18,057 nucleotides of DNA, from NCBI GenBank assembly GCA_038256525.1, contig JBBSKF010000068.1, positions 1-18,057 on the forward strand, given 5' to 3'. Shown here piece after piece: positions 1 to 7,387 of the stretch. The translations under genes were made by a program, and so were the position numbers. A model generated the notes under the pieces. It did not search any database, was not told where the DNA came from, and saw nothing but the letters and a program-made list of their open reading frames with translations. Each line of letters starts with the position of its first letter. Position 1 is the first letter of the stretch. The DNA is from SCTD01 sp038256525 (lineage in GTDB: Bacteria; Actinomycetota; Actinomycetes; Mycobacteriales; SCTD01).

Positions 1-2
1 GC

Positions 3-86
3 CCCGAGTGTGAGCATCCCGTCGCGCTTGACGACCTGCTCGACCAGCACCAAAATCAAGCCCCTCAGACATCCAAGATCCGTTAG
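3..86 (+). CDS. C-terminal tail of an unidentified protein, cut by the window edge
   Basis: An open frame enters from the left edge and ends at TAG 84-86. It encodes about 27 residues with a protein-like look, including ALDDLLDQHQNQAPQTSK. I do not recognise the family. Just downstream, in another frame, the HNH nuclease remnant begins, so this tail is either the end of an unrelated upstream gene or the front half of a frameshifted nuclease gene. The window is too short on the left to decide. Confidence 0.35.
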   Translation, partial: PECEHPVALDDLLDQHQNQAPQTSKIR

Positions 87-91
87 ATCCA

Positions 92-322
92 AGCCTCCAC
101 CAAAGCCGGGGCGGTTCAGCCATCGACGGCTGCGCCGACACCCACACCGTCCCGCACCACGTCCCGCCCTGGTGGCTGACCCGCACCACCCGACTACGCG
201 ACCTGATCCCGCTGTGCAAACACGACCACCGCGCCGTCCACGAACAACACCGCACGCTGGGACTCAAAGACGGCCGACACATCGACGAATACGGCTGGGT
301 CACGCTCCCCAGCAGGGTCTGA
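92..322 (+). pseudogene. 3' remnant of an HNH endonuclease (DUF222/13E12-like family)
   Basis: The frame ending at TGA 320-322 encodes a recognisable HNH nuclease C-terminus. It has the metal/catalytic core HTVPHHVPPWW, then RDLIPLCKHDHRAVHE, then an end containing HIDEYGWV. In the usual family pattern the middle position is often Asn (DNLIPLC); here it is Asp (RDLIPLC). No ATG, GTG or TTG lies in this frame between its previous stop (29-31) and the HNH motif, and the N-terminal DUF222 region is absent, so it cannot be an intact gene. The exact 5' boundary of homology is uncertain and probably lies within 87-125. DUF222/HNH proteins are numerous in actinomycete genomes and often decay into fragments. 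A frameshift from the tail at 3-86 is an alternative explanation. Confidence 0.6.
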
Positions 323-327
323 TCTGG

Positions 328-1251
328 TCAGTACAGCGCGTTGGCGAGCGCGCGGCGCCCAGCCACGACGCGCGGGTCCTGCGGGTCGAGCGCGTCGAGC
401 AGGCCGAGCAGGTGCCGCCGGGCGATGTCGCGGTCGTCACCGGCCGAGCGGCGCACCAGTTCGACAAGTCGGCCGATCGCCTCGTCGATGCGCTCGGACA
501 AGATCTCGACATCGGCCGCCGCGGTCTGGGCGGCGACGTCGTCCGGCGCACCCGCCGCCACGGCAAGAACCGCGTCCGCGTCCAGATCGACGGCGCGGGT
601 GAGCAGGGCCGACCAGGCCCGGCCGGCGACGGCCTCGCTGTCACCGGGCTTGCGGACCAGCAGCGCCTCGTAGCTCGCCGTGGCAGCGGCGTAGTCCCCC
701 GCCGCCATGGCGTCCTCGGCCGCGATGAGCTCCGGTTCCGTCGGAACCGGGGGAGGCGGCGGCGGCTCCCCGGCGGCAGCACCGGCACCGGCCAGTCCGG
801 CTGACGCCGCGGCGGCCAGCACCTGCTCGAGGAAGGCGCGCAGGTCCCGCTCGGGCAGGGCGCCGGTGAAGCCCTGGATGAGCCGGCCACCGAGCGCAAG
901 CAGGACTGTGGGAACGCTCTGGATCTGCAGCTGGGCCGACAGTGCCTGGTTGGCGTCGATGTCGATCTTGGCGAGCACCCAGGCGCCGGCGCCCTCGGCG
1001 GCCAGCTTCTCGAGCACCGGCGACAGCTGCTTGCACGGGCCGCACCAGTCGGCCCAGAAGTCGATCAGGACCGGCACGGTCATCGAGCGGTCCAGGACCT
1101 CGCGCTCGAACGTCGCCTCCGTCACGTCCAGCACGAAGGCGCCCGATGGCGCCGGAGCACCACCGGCCGGGGCCGGCGGGGCCTTGAGAGCGGACAGGTC
1201 GACTGCCCCGGCGATGTTGATGTCGGTCGGACGCATGTTCATGAACACCAT
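328..1251 (-). CDS. ybbN: Thioredoxin-domain TPR protein, YbbN/CnoX-like co-chaperone
   Basis: This 307-residue cytoplasmic protein has a thioredoxin fold at about residues 38-145 with the active site WCGPCK (69-74), including the FWADWC approach and the cis-Pro loop SVPTV. An Ala/Pro-rich linker with six consecutive prolines follows, then a helical C-terminus of TPR type (about 165-307, AAEDAMAAGDYAAATASYEAL). This is the architecture of YbbN/CnoX proteins, which pair thiol-redox and holdase activity and hand substrates to chaperones. The N-terminal 35 residues are Pro/Ala-rich and disordered-looking. The ATG at 1249-1251 is used; ATGs at residues 4 and 6 are alternatives. It lies 33 bases downstream of the mutase gene on the same strand and could be cotranscribed. 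The two catalytic cysteines suggest real redox activity, which not all YbbN proteins have. Confidence 0.85.
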   Translation of the reverse strand: MVFMNMRPTDINIAGAVDLSALKAPPAPAGGAPAPSGAFVLDVTEATFEREVLDRSMTVPVLIDFWADWCGPCKQLSPVLEKLAAEGAGAWVLAKIDIDANQALSAQLQIQSVPTVLLALGGRLIQGFTGALPERDLRAFLEQVLAAAASAGLAGAGAAAGEPPPPPPVPTEPELIAAEDAMAAGDYAAATASYEALLVRKPGDSEAVAGRAWSALLTRAVDLDADAVLAVAAGAPDDVAAQTAAADVEILSERIDEAIGRLVELVRRSAGDDRDIARRHLLGLLDALDPQDPRVVAGRRALANALY

Positions 1252-1284
1252 CTTGCCCGGTCCGCGTCCGGGGCCGATCTCCGG

Positions 1285-2967
1285 TCAGAAGCGCGGCGGC
1301 TCGGTGTAGCTGCCCCACAGCTTCCGAAGGACGCCGCAGACCTCGCCCAGCGTTGCCTCGGCCCGGACGGCTGCCAGCATCGGCTCGATCGTGTTGCCCT
1401 GGCCCCGGGCCACCTCGACGAGCTCGGCAAGTCGCGCCCTCACGACATCCTCATCCCGAGACTGCTTACGTGCGAGCAGCTCCCGTACCTGACCTGACTC
1501 CACCTCATGACTGACCCGCAAGATCTCGAGTGGCGAGTCGACTCCGCCGGCCAGCGTGTTGACGCCGACGACCTTCTTGTCCCCCTTCTCCACCGCCACC
1601 TGGTAGGTGAAGGCGGCCTCGGCGATCTCGCCCGTGAACCAGCCGTCCTCGATGCCGCGCAGGATCCCACTGGTCATCGGCGACTCCGACTGCTGCTCAC
1701 CCATCGCCAGCACCGTGGCGAAGATGGCCTCGGCCTGCGCCTCGAGCTCGTCGGTCAGCTGCTCGACATACCAGCTGCCACCGAGGGGATCGGCCACGTT
1801 GGCCACACCCGTCTCCACGGCGATCACCTGCTGGGTGCGCAGGGCGATCTGCGCCGCCTTCTGGCTCGGCAGGGCGAGCACCTCGTCCAGGGCGTTGGTA
1901 TGCAGGCTGTTCGTGCCCCCGAGCACGGCTGCGAGCGCCTCGATCGTGGTGCGCACGATGTTGTTGTCGGGCTGCTGCGCGGTGAGGGAGACCCCGGCGG
2001 TCTGGGTGTGGAAGCGCAGCCACTGGGCCTTCTCGGTCTGCGCCCCGTAGACGTCGCGCATCCAGCGCGCCCAGATGCGCCGCGCTGCGCGGAACTTCGC
2101 GATCTCCTCGAAGAAGTCGATGTGAGCGTCGAAGAAGAACGACAGTCCGGGAGCGAAGGTGTCGACATCCAGCCCGCGCGAGAGGCCCAGCTCGACGTAG
2201 GCGAAGCCGTCCGCGAGGGTGAAGGCGAGCTCCTGCGCGGCCGTCGAGCCGGCCTCCCGGATGTGATAACCGGACACCGAAAGAGGCTTGTACGCAGGGA
2301 TGCTCCGGGCGCAGTGCTCCATCAGGTCACCGATCAGACGCAGATGCGGCTCCGGCGGGAACAGCCACTCCTTCTGCGCGATGTACTCCTTGAAGATGTC
2401 GGTCTGCAACGTGCCGTTCAGGCTCGCCACGTCGACCCCCTGCCGTTCGGCGGCGACGAGGTACATGCAGAAGACCGGGACCGCCGGGCCGCTGATCGTC
2501 ATCGACGTCGTCACTTCGCCGAGCGGGATCTCGGCGAACAGCAGCTCCATGTCGGCCGCACTGTCGATCGCGACGCCGCAGTGACCGACCTCACCGAGTG
2601 CCCGCGGGTCGTCGGAGTCCCGGCCCATGAGTGTCGGCATGTCGAAGGCCACCGACAGCCCGCCGCCGCCCTCGGACAGCAACATCCGGTAGCGCTCGTT
2701 GGTCTGGACGGCGTTGCCGAATCCGGCGAACTGCCGAATGGTCCAGAGCCGGCCGCGGTTGCCGGTGGCGTGCAGCCCGCGAGTGAAGGGGAACTCCCCC
2801 GGCCAGCCGATGCGCTCGAAGCCGTCGTAGGACTCGCCCGGCTTGGGCCCGTAGACCGGCGCCACCTCGATCCCGGACAGAGTCGTGAAGTCGGCCTCCC
2901 GCTGCCGGGCGGCATCGAAGCGCTGCTGCCAGCGCTCGCGTCCGGCGGCGATCTGTTCGGGCGTCAC
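1285..2967 (-). CDS. Acyl-CoA mutase large subunit (methylmalonyl/isobutyryl-CoA mutase family), no B12 domain
   Basis: This protein of about 560 residues is the substrate-binding TIM-barrel chain of an adenosylcobalamin-dependent acyl-CoA mutase. Family blocks include WTIRQFAGFGNA, GLSVAFDMPTLMGRDSD, GEVGHCGVAIDS, VSGYHIREAGSTAAQE, GLSFFFDAHIDFFEEI, and ADPLGGSWYVE. It ends at GSYTEPPRF, so the C-terminal B12-binding domain of fused mutases is absent. It should need a separate small subunit, and none is in the window. The GTG start at 2965-2967 is chosen because GGAGGAG lies six bases upstream; an in-frame ATG at 3037-3039 would add 24 residues and overlap the divergent Nudix gene. Where methylmalonyl-CoA mutases have Tyr in MYTFRPWT, this protein appears to have Asn70 (GNRGRLWT), so the exact substrate is not assigned. 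Confidence 0.9.
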   Translation of the reverse strand: MTPEQIAAGRERWQQRFDAARQREADFTTLSGIEVAPVYGPKPGESYDGFERIGWPGEFPFTRGLHATGNRGRLWTIRQFAGFGNAVQTNERYRMLLSEGGGGLSVAFDMPTLMGRDSDDPRALGEVGHCGVAIDSAADMELLFAEIPLGEVTTSMTISGPAVPVFCMYLVAAERQGVDVASLNGTLQTDIFKEYIAQKEWLFPPEPHLRLIGDLMEHCARSIPAYKPLSVSGYHIREAGSTAAQELAFTLADGFAYVELGLSRGLDVDTFAPGLSFFFDAHIDFFEEIAKFRAARRIWARWMRDVYGAQTEKAQWLRFHTQTAGVSLTAQQPDNNIVRTTIEALAAVLGGTNSLHTNALDEVLALPSQKAAQIALRTQQVIAVETGVANVADPLGGSWYVEQLTDELEAQAEAIFATVLAMGEQQSESPMTSGILRGIEDGWFTGEIAEAAFTYQVAVEKGDKKVVGVNTLAGGVDSPLEILRVSHEVESGQVRELLARKQSRDEDVVRARLAELVEVARGQGNTIEPMLAAVRAEATLGEVCGVLRKLWGSYTEPPRF

Positions 2968-2973
2968 GGGTGG

Positions 2974-2980
2974 CTCCTCC
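2974..2980 (-). promoter_or_regulatory. Strong ribosome binding site deciding the mutase start
   Basis: On the minus strand the sequence reads GGAGGAG, six bases before the GTG at 2965-2967. It is close to a perfect Shine-Dalgarno match and argues for the GTG start over the upstream ATG at 3037-3039, which has no comparable site. Confidence 0.7.
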
Positions 2981-3037
2981 GGACCGGTAAAGGCCTTGAG
3001 ACGCAGGTTAGTGCCTGTGCCATGCGTACGCTGCGGC

Positions 3038-3544
3038 ATGGACGCGCCGGCCTTCTGCACCTTCTGCGCGGAGCCACTGCGACCGGCCGGGCGCCACCAC
3101 GTCTGCACCGGCTGCGGGCGGGTCCACCACCGCGATCCGAAGGTGGGAGTCGGCGTCGTGGTGCTCGACGGGCAGGGGCGCCTGCTGCTCGTACGACGTG
3201 GTGTCGATCCCGGCAAGGGATGCTGGGCGCTGCCGGCCGGGTTCGTGGACGCCGGTGAGGACCCGCGCCGCGCCGCAGCCCGCGAGACGCTCGAGGAGAC
3301 CGGCCTGCAGGTCGAGGTGGGCGCCGTCATCGATGTCTACCCGGGAACGGCCACCGGCGGGCACGGCGGCGCATCGTTCTTCCTGGCATTCGAGGCGGTG
3401 ACGGTCGGCGGGACGTTGGTCGCCGCCGACGACGCCCTGGACGCCGGCTTCTTCGCCCCCGAAGCCCTTCCCGAGCTGGCCTTCGCATCCACTCAGGACG
3501 CCGCACGTCGGGTGGCCGCCCGCACGACGCTGCCGGCTCCCTGA
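3038..3544 (+). CDS. Zinc-ribbon Nudix hydrolase
   Basis: This 168-residue protein opens with a zinc ribbon (C7-x2-C10 and C23-x2-C26). A Nudix domain follows with the box G68-x5-E74-x7-R82-E83-T-L-E86-E87-T-G89-L90, matching GX5EX7REUXEEXGU. Nudix enzymes hydrolyse nucleoside diphosphates linked to another moiety; the ribbon plus Nudix layout resembles ADP-ribose/NADH pyrophosphatases, but the exact substrate cannot be read from sequence. The ATG at 3038 places the ribbon at the N-terminus but has no clear Shine-Dalgarno. GTG 3011 is an in-frame alternative that would add nine residues with a further CxxC. The gene is divergent from the mutase, with 70 bases between the chosen starts, and converges on the discoidin-domain gene. 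Confidence 0.88.
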   Translation: MDAPAFCTFCAEPLRPAGRHHVCTGCGRVHHRDPKVGVGVVVLDGQGRLLLVRRGVDPGKGCWALPAGFVDAGEDPRRAAARETLEETGLQVEVGAVIDVYPGTATGGHGGASFFLAFEAVTVGGTLVAADDALDAGFFAPEALPELAFASTQDAARRVAARTTLPAP

Positions 3545-3558
3545 CGCGGCTGCGGTCA

Positions 3559-3572
3559 GGCAGTCAGCTGCC
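3559..3572. terminator. Small hairpin between convergent genes
   Basis: GGCAG-TCAG-CTGCC forms a perfect 5-bp stem with a 4-base loop, sitting between the Nudix stop (3542-3544) and the minus-strand stop at 3564-3566. There is no T-run on either side, so it would be a weak, non-canonical bidirectional terminator at most. Confidence 0.25.
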
Positions 3573-4409
3573 TACGAAGCCCACGTCACTGATCGGCGTG
3601 AAGTCGCGCCTCGCGCTGTCGTTGCCCGTGCCGCTGATCTCCAGCACCACGCGGGTGGTGCGCACCGGCGCCTCGAGCGACGAGCTCGTCAGCGTCCGTT
3701 GCGGAACACCGATGTCCTGCCGGTGGGTGGTCCCGTCGTCGAACCGCCAGGTGACGGCGGTGATCGTGCGGTTCTCGGTGAAGCGGTCGAGTCCGTCGAC
3801 GTCGTCGATCTTGTCGTAGCCGGGAACCAGTGCCACCGAGACGAGCGTCACGGGTCGGCCGAAGTCGTACGTAAGCCGCTCCCCGACGGCCGAACCCGGG
3901 CACCGCCAGGCGGTTTCGCCCCGGCCATCAAGGGTGCGCTCCGGCTCGTAGGTCACGGTGATACCGACGGCGTCCTGCCCGGCCGGCGCTTGACAGGACG
4001 CGGTCACCGACTGTGGTCGAAGCACTTGGGTGGCAGGGACAGCGGACTCGGTGGCGACCCCGGTGGGCGTCGGCCGTGGCGTGTCCGCCCCTCGAGTCGG
4101 TGTGGCAACCGGAAGTGCCGGCGAGGGTCGACGGTCGCCTCCCGCTGCGAGGTCACCATCGAGCAGGCCGCGGTCCACCACGACGTAACCGGCCCCCGCC
4201 AGCGAGAGGGCAGCCAGGACCGCGAACACCAGCACCGGCAGCGGGCTGGAACGGGACTCCGGTGGGACGGGCCGGCGTTCAGGCAGAGGCAACACGGCTG
4301 GCGGCGCGGGGGCGGGGACAGGCGCCGACCGGCTCAGCGTCGCACCACAGCTCGTGCAGAAGCGCAGGCCCTGACCTGTTGCGGCGCCGCACGAAGTGCA
4401 GAACTTCAT
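3564..4409 (-). CDS. Zinc-ribbon, single-pass membrane protein with discoidin/NADase-type glycan-binding-like domain
   Basis: This 281-residue protein starts with a double-CxxC zinc ribbon (C4, C7, C18, C21). A Pro-rich stretch leads to one hydrophobic segment at about 57-78 (PVLVFAVLAALSLAGAGYVVV), followed by a Pro/Thr-rich extracytoplasmic linker. A beta-rich domain spans about 138-281, with blocks RTLDGRGETAWRCPG, LTYDFGRPVTLVSVALVPGY and TTRVVLEISGTG. The TLDG..TAW pattern followed by a jelly-roll is typical of discoidin-like or NADase-type glycan-binding domains in actinomycete surface proteins. The topology (cytoplasmic ribbon, external binding domain) and the ligand are inferred. It lies 51 bases downstream of the other zinc-ribbon membrane gene and is probably cotranscribed with it. 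Confidence 0.78.
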   Translation of the reverse strand: MKFCTSCGAATGQGLRFCTSCGATLSRSAPVPAPAPPAVLPLPERRPVPPESRSSPLPVLVFAVLAALSLAGAGYVVVDRGLLDGDLAAGGDRRPSPALPVATPTRGADTPRPTPTGVATESAVPATQVLRPQSVTASCQAPAGQDAVGITVTYEPERTLDGRGETAWRCPGSAVGERLTYDFGRPVTLVSVALVPGYDKIDDVDGLDRFTENRTITAVTWRFDDGTTHRQDIGVPQRTLTSSSLEAPVRTTRVVLEISGTGNDSARRDFTPISDVGFVGS

Positions 4410-4460
4410 GGCCGGTCAGGACCAGGCGCGACGCTTCGCGCCCGTTGTGCCAGCATCGAC

Positions 4461-6041
4461 TCACCCTGCCGGAGGGGGCTGGTATGGGGGGTTGTACGGA
4501 GGGTCGGGCGCGGCGGGCGGACTACCCGGCGCTGTGCCGACGCTGCGCCGGATGCTGGCGACAGTCCCCGCCGACAGGGTGCCGGCGACGGCAGGGGCAA
4601 GCAGGCCCGCCGCCGCGCCCCAGAGCGCGGCGACGAAGGCCGCGACGACGGGGTTGAACGACAGCTCGATCTCGCCCCCGATGCTCTCGTCGAAGGCGAA
4701 CCCGAAGACCTCACCTGCCAGGTTGACCAGCAGGGTCGCCAGGAAGGCCACCAGCGCAAGCATGCCCGCGAAACGGAACCCTTCCCGCCGCCCGTCGAGC
4801 ACCGTTTGCTGACGAAGGACCACTGCGGTGGCGGCGGTCAACACCGTCGCGACCAGCAACAGCGGCGCGAGCCAGAACCATGCGTTCTCGTCGGTGAAGG
4901 TCAACAGCGTCAGCGTGTCCGCTGCGCCCGTCGAGCTGCCACCGATGTTGCCGTTGGCGTTGAGCGGGACCCCCATCGTCAGCAGGACGATGCTGATCGC
5001 GGCATTCGGCAGCAGCAGCACCGCGGTTCCGACCTGTGCGGCCTTCTCGTCCTGCGTGGCGAGCAGATAGACCAAGCCGCCGAAGGCGGCCAACAGGCCG
5101 ACCGCGAACACCAACACGCCGGCGGCCAGGCCCGGGAACAGGGCCGGGCGCAACCTCTGCAGTCGTGGCGGCAGGGCATGCGGAAACGCCAGGCAGACCG
5201 TGATGGCCAGCGCCGCGAACGCGAACAGCAGCGCCCCGAACACCGAGCTCACGATCCCAGCACTGATGGTCAGTCCCGGGAAGATGAGCGAGTCCTCGGC
5301 GTCGCCGTCGTTCTTGAAGCGACTCAGCAGCGCGACGAGCAGGGTGAAGGGGGCCAGCACTGCGGCCGTACGGAGAACCTGGAGCCAGAGGTCGCGGTTG
5401 TCCGTGATCGCCGTGCTGCGCAGGCGTCTGCGAAACAGCAGTCCGAGCGTGGTCAGACCTGCAAACGTCAGCGTGAGCGGCAGCAGGCCCAGACTGCTCG
5501 ACCCGCCGAGTCCATCACCCAGGTCACCGCCAGCCGAGACGGTGATGTCGCCGCCCAGTGCTGCCGCCACCGCGATCAACACGAAGGAGATCAGCTCGCG
5601 TACTCCCAGGCCACTGATCTCGAGGAGTAGTCCCGACACGAGCGCCCCGGTCGCCATCACCCCGAGGCAGCCGGCGGCGGCGATCGCTGCGCCGGCCCAG
5701 TCCCCGGTGAGGAAGGCATCGAAGGGGCTCCGCCCGCCGGATGTGTCCGACCCGAACGGGCGTGCGCCGGCGAACGGGTTCTGCTCGACGCGCGGACCAT
5801 GGCCGGGCGAGGCAGCGACGGGAGGCGGCCCGACGGGATACGACCCCGGCGGGGGCGAGGCCGGCGGTGTCGGCGGTGTCGGTGGTGCCGGCGGGGGCGG
5901 TGTCGATGGGGTCGACGGCGGCTGCGTCGGCAACACCTGCGTCGGCGGCTCGTCCGCTGCCAGGGCGGCGCCGCAGTTCCCGCAGAACCGCGTTCCGGGT
6001 GGGGTCGGTGCCCCACAGCTGCCGCAGTACTGTCCGCTCAT
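4461..6041 (-). CDS. Zinc-ribbon, proline-rich, multi-pass membrane protein of unknown function
   Basis: This 526-residue protein begins with a zinc ribbon (C6, C9, C20, C23: YCGSCG then FCGNCG). A Pro/Thr-rich low-complexity stretch follows to about residue 95, then roughly eight or nine hydrophobic helices from about 115 to 500, and a short Pro-rich C-terminal tail. A Gly/Ser-rich loop (GGDLGDGLGGSSS) and an acidic loop sit between helices. It resembles the polytopic zinc-ribbon proteins common in actinomycetes, for which I know no assigned function, and I see no catalytic or transporter motif. The ATG at 6039-6041 is preceded by AGGGG. It heads a probable two-gene unit with the downstream zinc-ribbon/discoidin gene. 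The 99 bases separating it from coxG hold no clear terminator, so read-through from the cox operon is possible. Confidence 0.8.
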   Translation of the reverse strand: MSGQYCGSCGAPTPPGTRFCGNCGAALAADEPPTQVLPTQPPSTPSTPPPPAPPTPPTPPASPPPGSYPVGPPPVAASPGHGPRVEQNPFAGARPFGSDTSGGRSPFDAFLTGDWAGAAIAAAGCLGVMATGALVSGLLLEISGLGVRELISFVLIAVAAALGGDITVSAGGDLGDGLGGSSSLGLLPLTLTFAGLTTLGLLFRRRLRSTAITDNRDLWLQVLRTAAVLAPFTLLVALLSRFKNDGDAEDSLIFPGLTISAGIVSSVFGALLFAFAALAITVCLAFPHALPPRLQRLRPALFPGLAAGVLVFAVGLLAAFGGLVYLLATQDEKAAQVGTAVLLLPNAAISIVLLTMGVPLNANGNIGGSSTGAADTLTLLTFTDENAWFWLAPLLLVATVLTAATAVVLRQQTVLDGRREGFRFAGMLALVAFLATLLVNLAGEVFGFAFDESIGGEIELSFNPVVAAFVAALWGAAAGLLAPAVAGTLSAGTVASIRRSVGTAPGSPPAAPDPPYNPPYQPPPAG

Positions 6042-6140
6042 GGCACCCCTGTCCGCTGCCCTGCGAACCCGAGGAGTTCCGGCCGCGACGAGATAGTGTC
6101 ACCAGCCCGAGGCATCTGGGCAGTTTTCACGGAGCGGTCG

Positions 6141-6803
6141 TCAGCGGCGCAGCTTTCGCAGCAGCAACAGTAGGACGACGAGTCCGGCGAGGACGGGCGC
6201 GAGGCGTTTGAGGACCGGAGCCCCGGCCGCGTCGAGCAGGTCGATCGCCTCGGCCGGAGATCGGTCCTGCGCGGGGGGCGCCACCGACACGACGGGCGGT
6301 GCCACCCCCTCCGGCGCCCCGAGGTCAGCCGCGGTGGCCGCGAAGACCGGTTCCGGGCTACCGGCCACGATCTGCTCGGACAGGCAGGCGGCGAATCGGT
6401 CGACGAGCTTGCCACTGACCTCGGCGAGCACCCCCCGGCCGAACTGCGCCGGCTTGCCGGTCACGTTGAGATCGGTGTCGACCTGGACCTGGGTGCTGTC
6501 CCCGGCTGCGACCAGACGGCAGGTGATCAGCGCCTTGGCGGTCCCGGTGCCGCGGGTCTCCTTGCCGCTTCCGTCGATCACGACGACGTGGTTGGCCTCG
6601 TCCTTGGACACGAACGACGCCTTGCCGCCGTACGTCAGGTTGATCGGCCCGACCTTGACCTTGACCGTGCCCTCGAAGCGGTCGCCCTCGATGCTCGTGA
6701 GCGTCGCCCCTGGCATGCACGGGGCGATCCGCTCCACATCGAGCAGCACCTGCCACGCCTCGTCGACCGGAACGGCCACCGTGAAACGGTTCTCGAGCTT
6801 CAT
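6141..6803 (-). CDS. coxG: CoxG-like SRPBCC protein with C-terminal membrane anchor
   Basis: This 220-residue protein opens MKLENRFTVAVPVDEAW and continues with APCMPGATL and FEGTVKVKVGPI, the signature of the CoxG/SRPBCC family. The SRPBCC domain covers about 1-148. A Pro/Ala-rich linker leads to one hydrophobic helix (about 201-216) and a basic end RKLRR. CoxG-type proteins are linked to membrane attachment of molybdenum hydroxylases and possibly to carrying a lipophilic electron acceptor; the tail anchor fits that. The ATG at 6801-6803 overlaps the preceding stop as ATGA, so an upstream in-frame extension is not needed. It is the last gene of the cox operon. Confidence 0.88.
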   Translation of the reverse strand: MKLENRFTVAVPVDEAWQVLLDVERIAPCMPGATLTSIEGDRFEGTVKVKVGPINLTYGGKASFVSKDEANHVVVIDGSGKETRGTGTAKALITCRLVAAGDSTQVQVDTDLNVTGKPAQFGRGVLAEVSGKLVDRFAACLSEQIVAGSPEPVFAATAADLGAPEGVAPPVVSVAPPAQDRSPAEAIDLLDAAGAPVLKRLAPVLAGLVVLLLLLRKLRR

Positions 6804-7387
6804 CGGGCTGCCTCTCGTAGTTCCGCCAGGTCCTGTGGAGTGTCCAGGTCGTCGGGAGCACCGGTGTCGGTGCAGTCCACGTGCACCACGAGTGCAGCAT
6901 GCGCGCGCAGCCACCCGCGGGCCCCCTCATCCCCGACAGCGACGGCGGCGACCCCGGGCCAGGCGGCGCGATCCAGCAGCACGGGGTGACGGGGTCTCCC
7001 GTCGTACGTCGCGACCGCCGCGACCGCGCCCCTGCTGTGCGCGGCACGAAGCCGGCGGACGGCCTCGGAGGTGACCAGCGGCTGGTCGACCAGGGCGACG
7101 ACGCAGGCGTCGGCGTTCAGGGCGCTCAGCCCAGCGCGCAAGGAGGCACCCATGCCCGTGACCCAGTTCGCCACCTCGACCACCTGGGCACCGTCGCACA
7201 ACGCCCGGACCCGGTCCGCGCAGGCGCCGACCAGCACGACGACAGGAGTGCAGCCGCCCTCGGTGAGCAGCCGGATCCCCCGCCGCACCAGTGGCTCGCC
7301 CCCGACCTCGAGCAGTGCCTTGGGCCCGCCCATCCGGCTCCCCTGCCCCGCAGCGAGCAGCAGCCCCGCGACGACCGGAGCAGTCAC
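6800..7387 (-). CDS. MobA/MocA-like nucleotidyltransferase (molybdenum cofactor cytidylyl- or guanylyltransferase)
   Basis: This 195-residue protein has the NTP-transferase signature LAAGQGSRMGGPKALL near the N-terminus (11-26), then VVLVG, a GMGASLRAGL block and an ALVDQPLVTSE metal-binding segment. Length and motifs fit the MobA-like family that adds CMP or GMP to molybdopterin. Molybdenum hydroxylases of the CoxL type use the cytosine dinucleotide form, so cytidylyl transfer (MocA) is the likelier reaction, inferred from context. The GTG start at 7385-7387 overlaps the xdhC stop as GTGA, and its own stop overlaps coxG as ATGA, which indicates translational coupling on both sides. Confidence 0.85.
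   Translation of the reverse strand: MTAPVVAGLLLAAGQGSRMGGPKALLEVGGEPLVRRGIRLLTEGGCTPVVVLVGACADRVRALCDGAQVVEVANWVTGMGASLRAGLSALNADACVVALVDQPLVTSEAVRRLRAAHSRGAVAAVATYDGRPRHPVLLDRAAWPGVAAVAVGDEGARGWLRAHAALVVHVDCTDTGAPDDLDTPQDLAELREAAR

Noticed and set aside
1507..3258. 583-codon plus-strand open frame opposite the mutase
   Set aside because: Low-complexity and compositionally biased, fully antisense to a well-conserved mutase, and running on into the Nudix gene in another frame.
3699..5630. 643-codon plus-strand open frame opposite the zinc-ribbon genes
   Set aside because: It is Gln/Arg/Glu-rich with no recognisable domain. The minus strand carries two proteins with clear ribbons and membrane helices.
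6042..6140. Promoter or terminator between coxG and the zinc-ribbon membrane gene
   Set aside because: I found no stem followed by T residues and no well-spaced -35/-10 pair. The minus strand reads TATCT near the middle, but without a partner element.
6208..7074. Plus-strand open frames opposite coxG and the nucleotidyltransferase
   Set aside because: Arg/Ser/Pro-rich shadows of minus-strand genes with confirmed family motifs and overlapping stops and starts.
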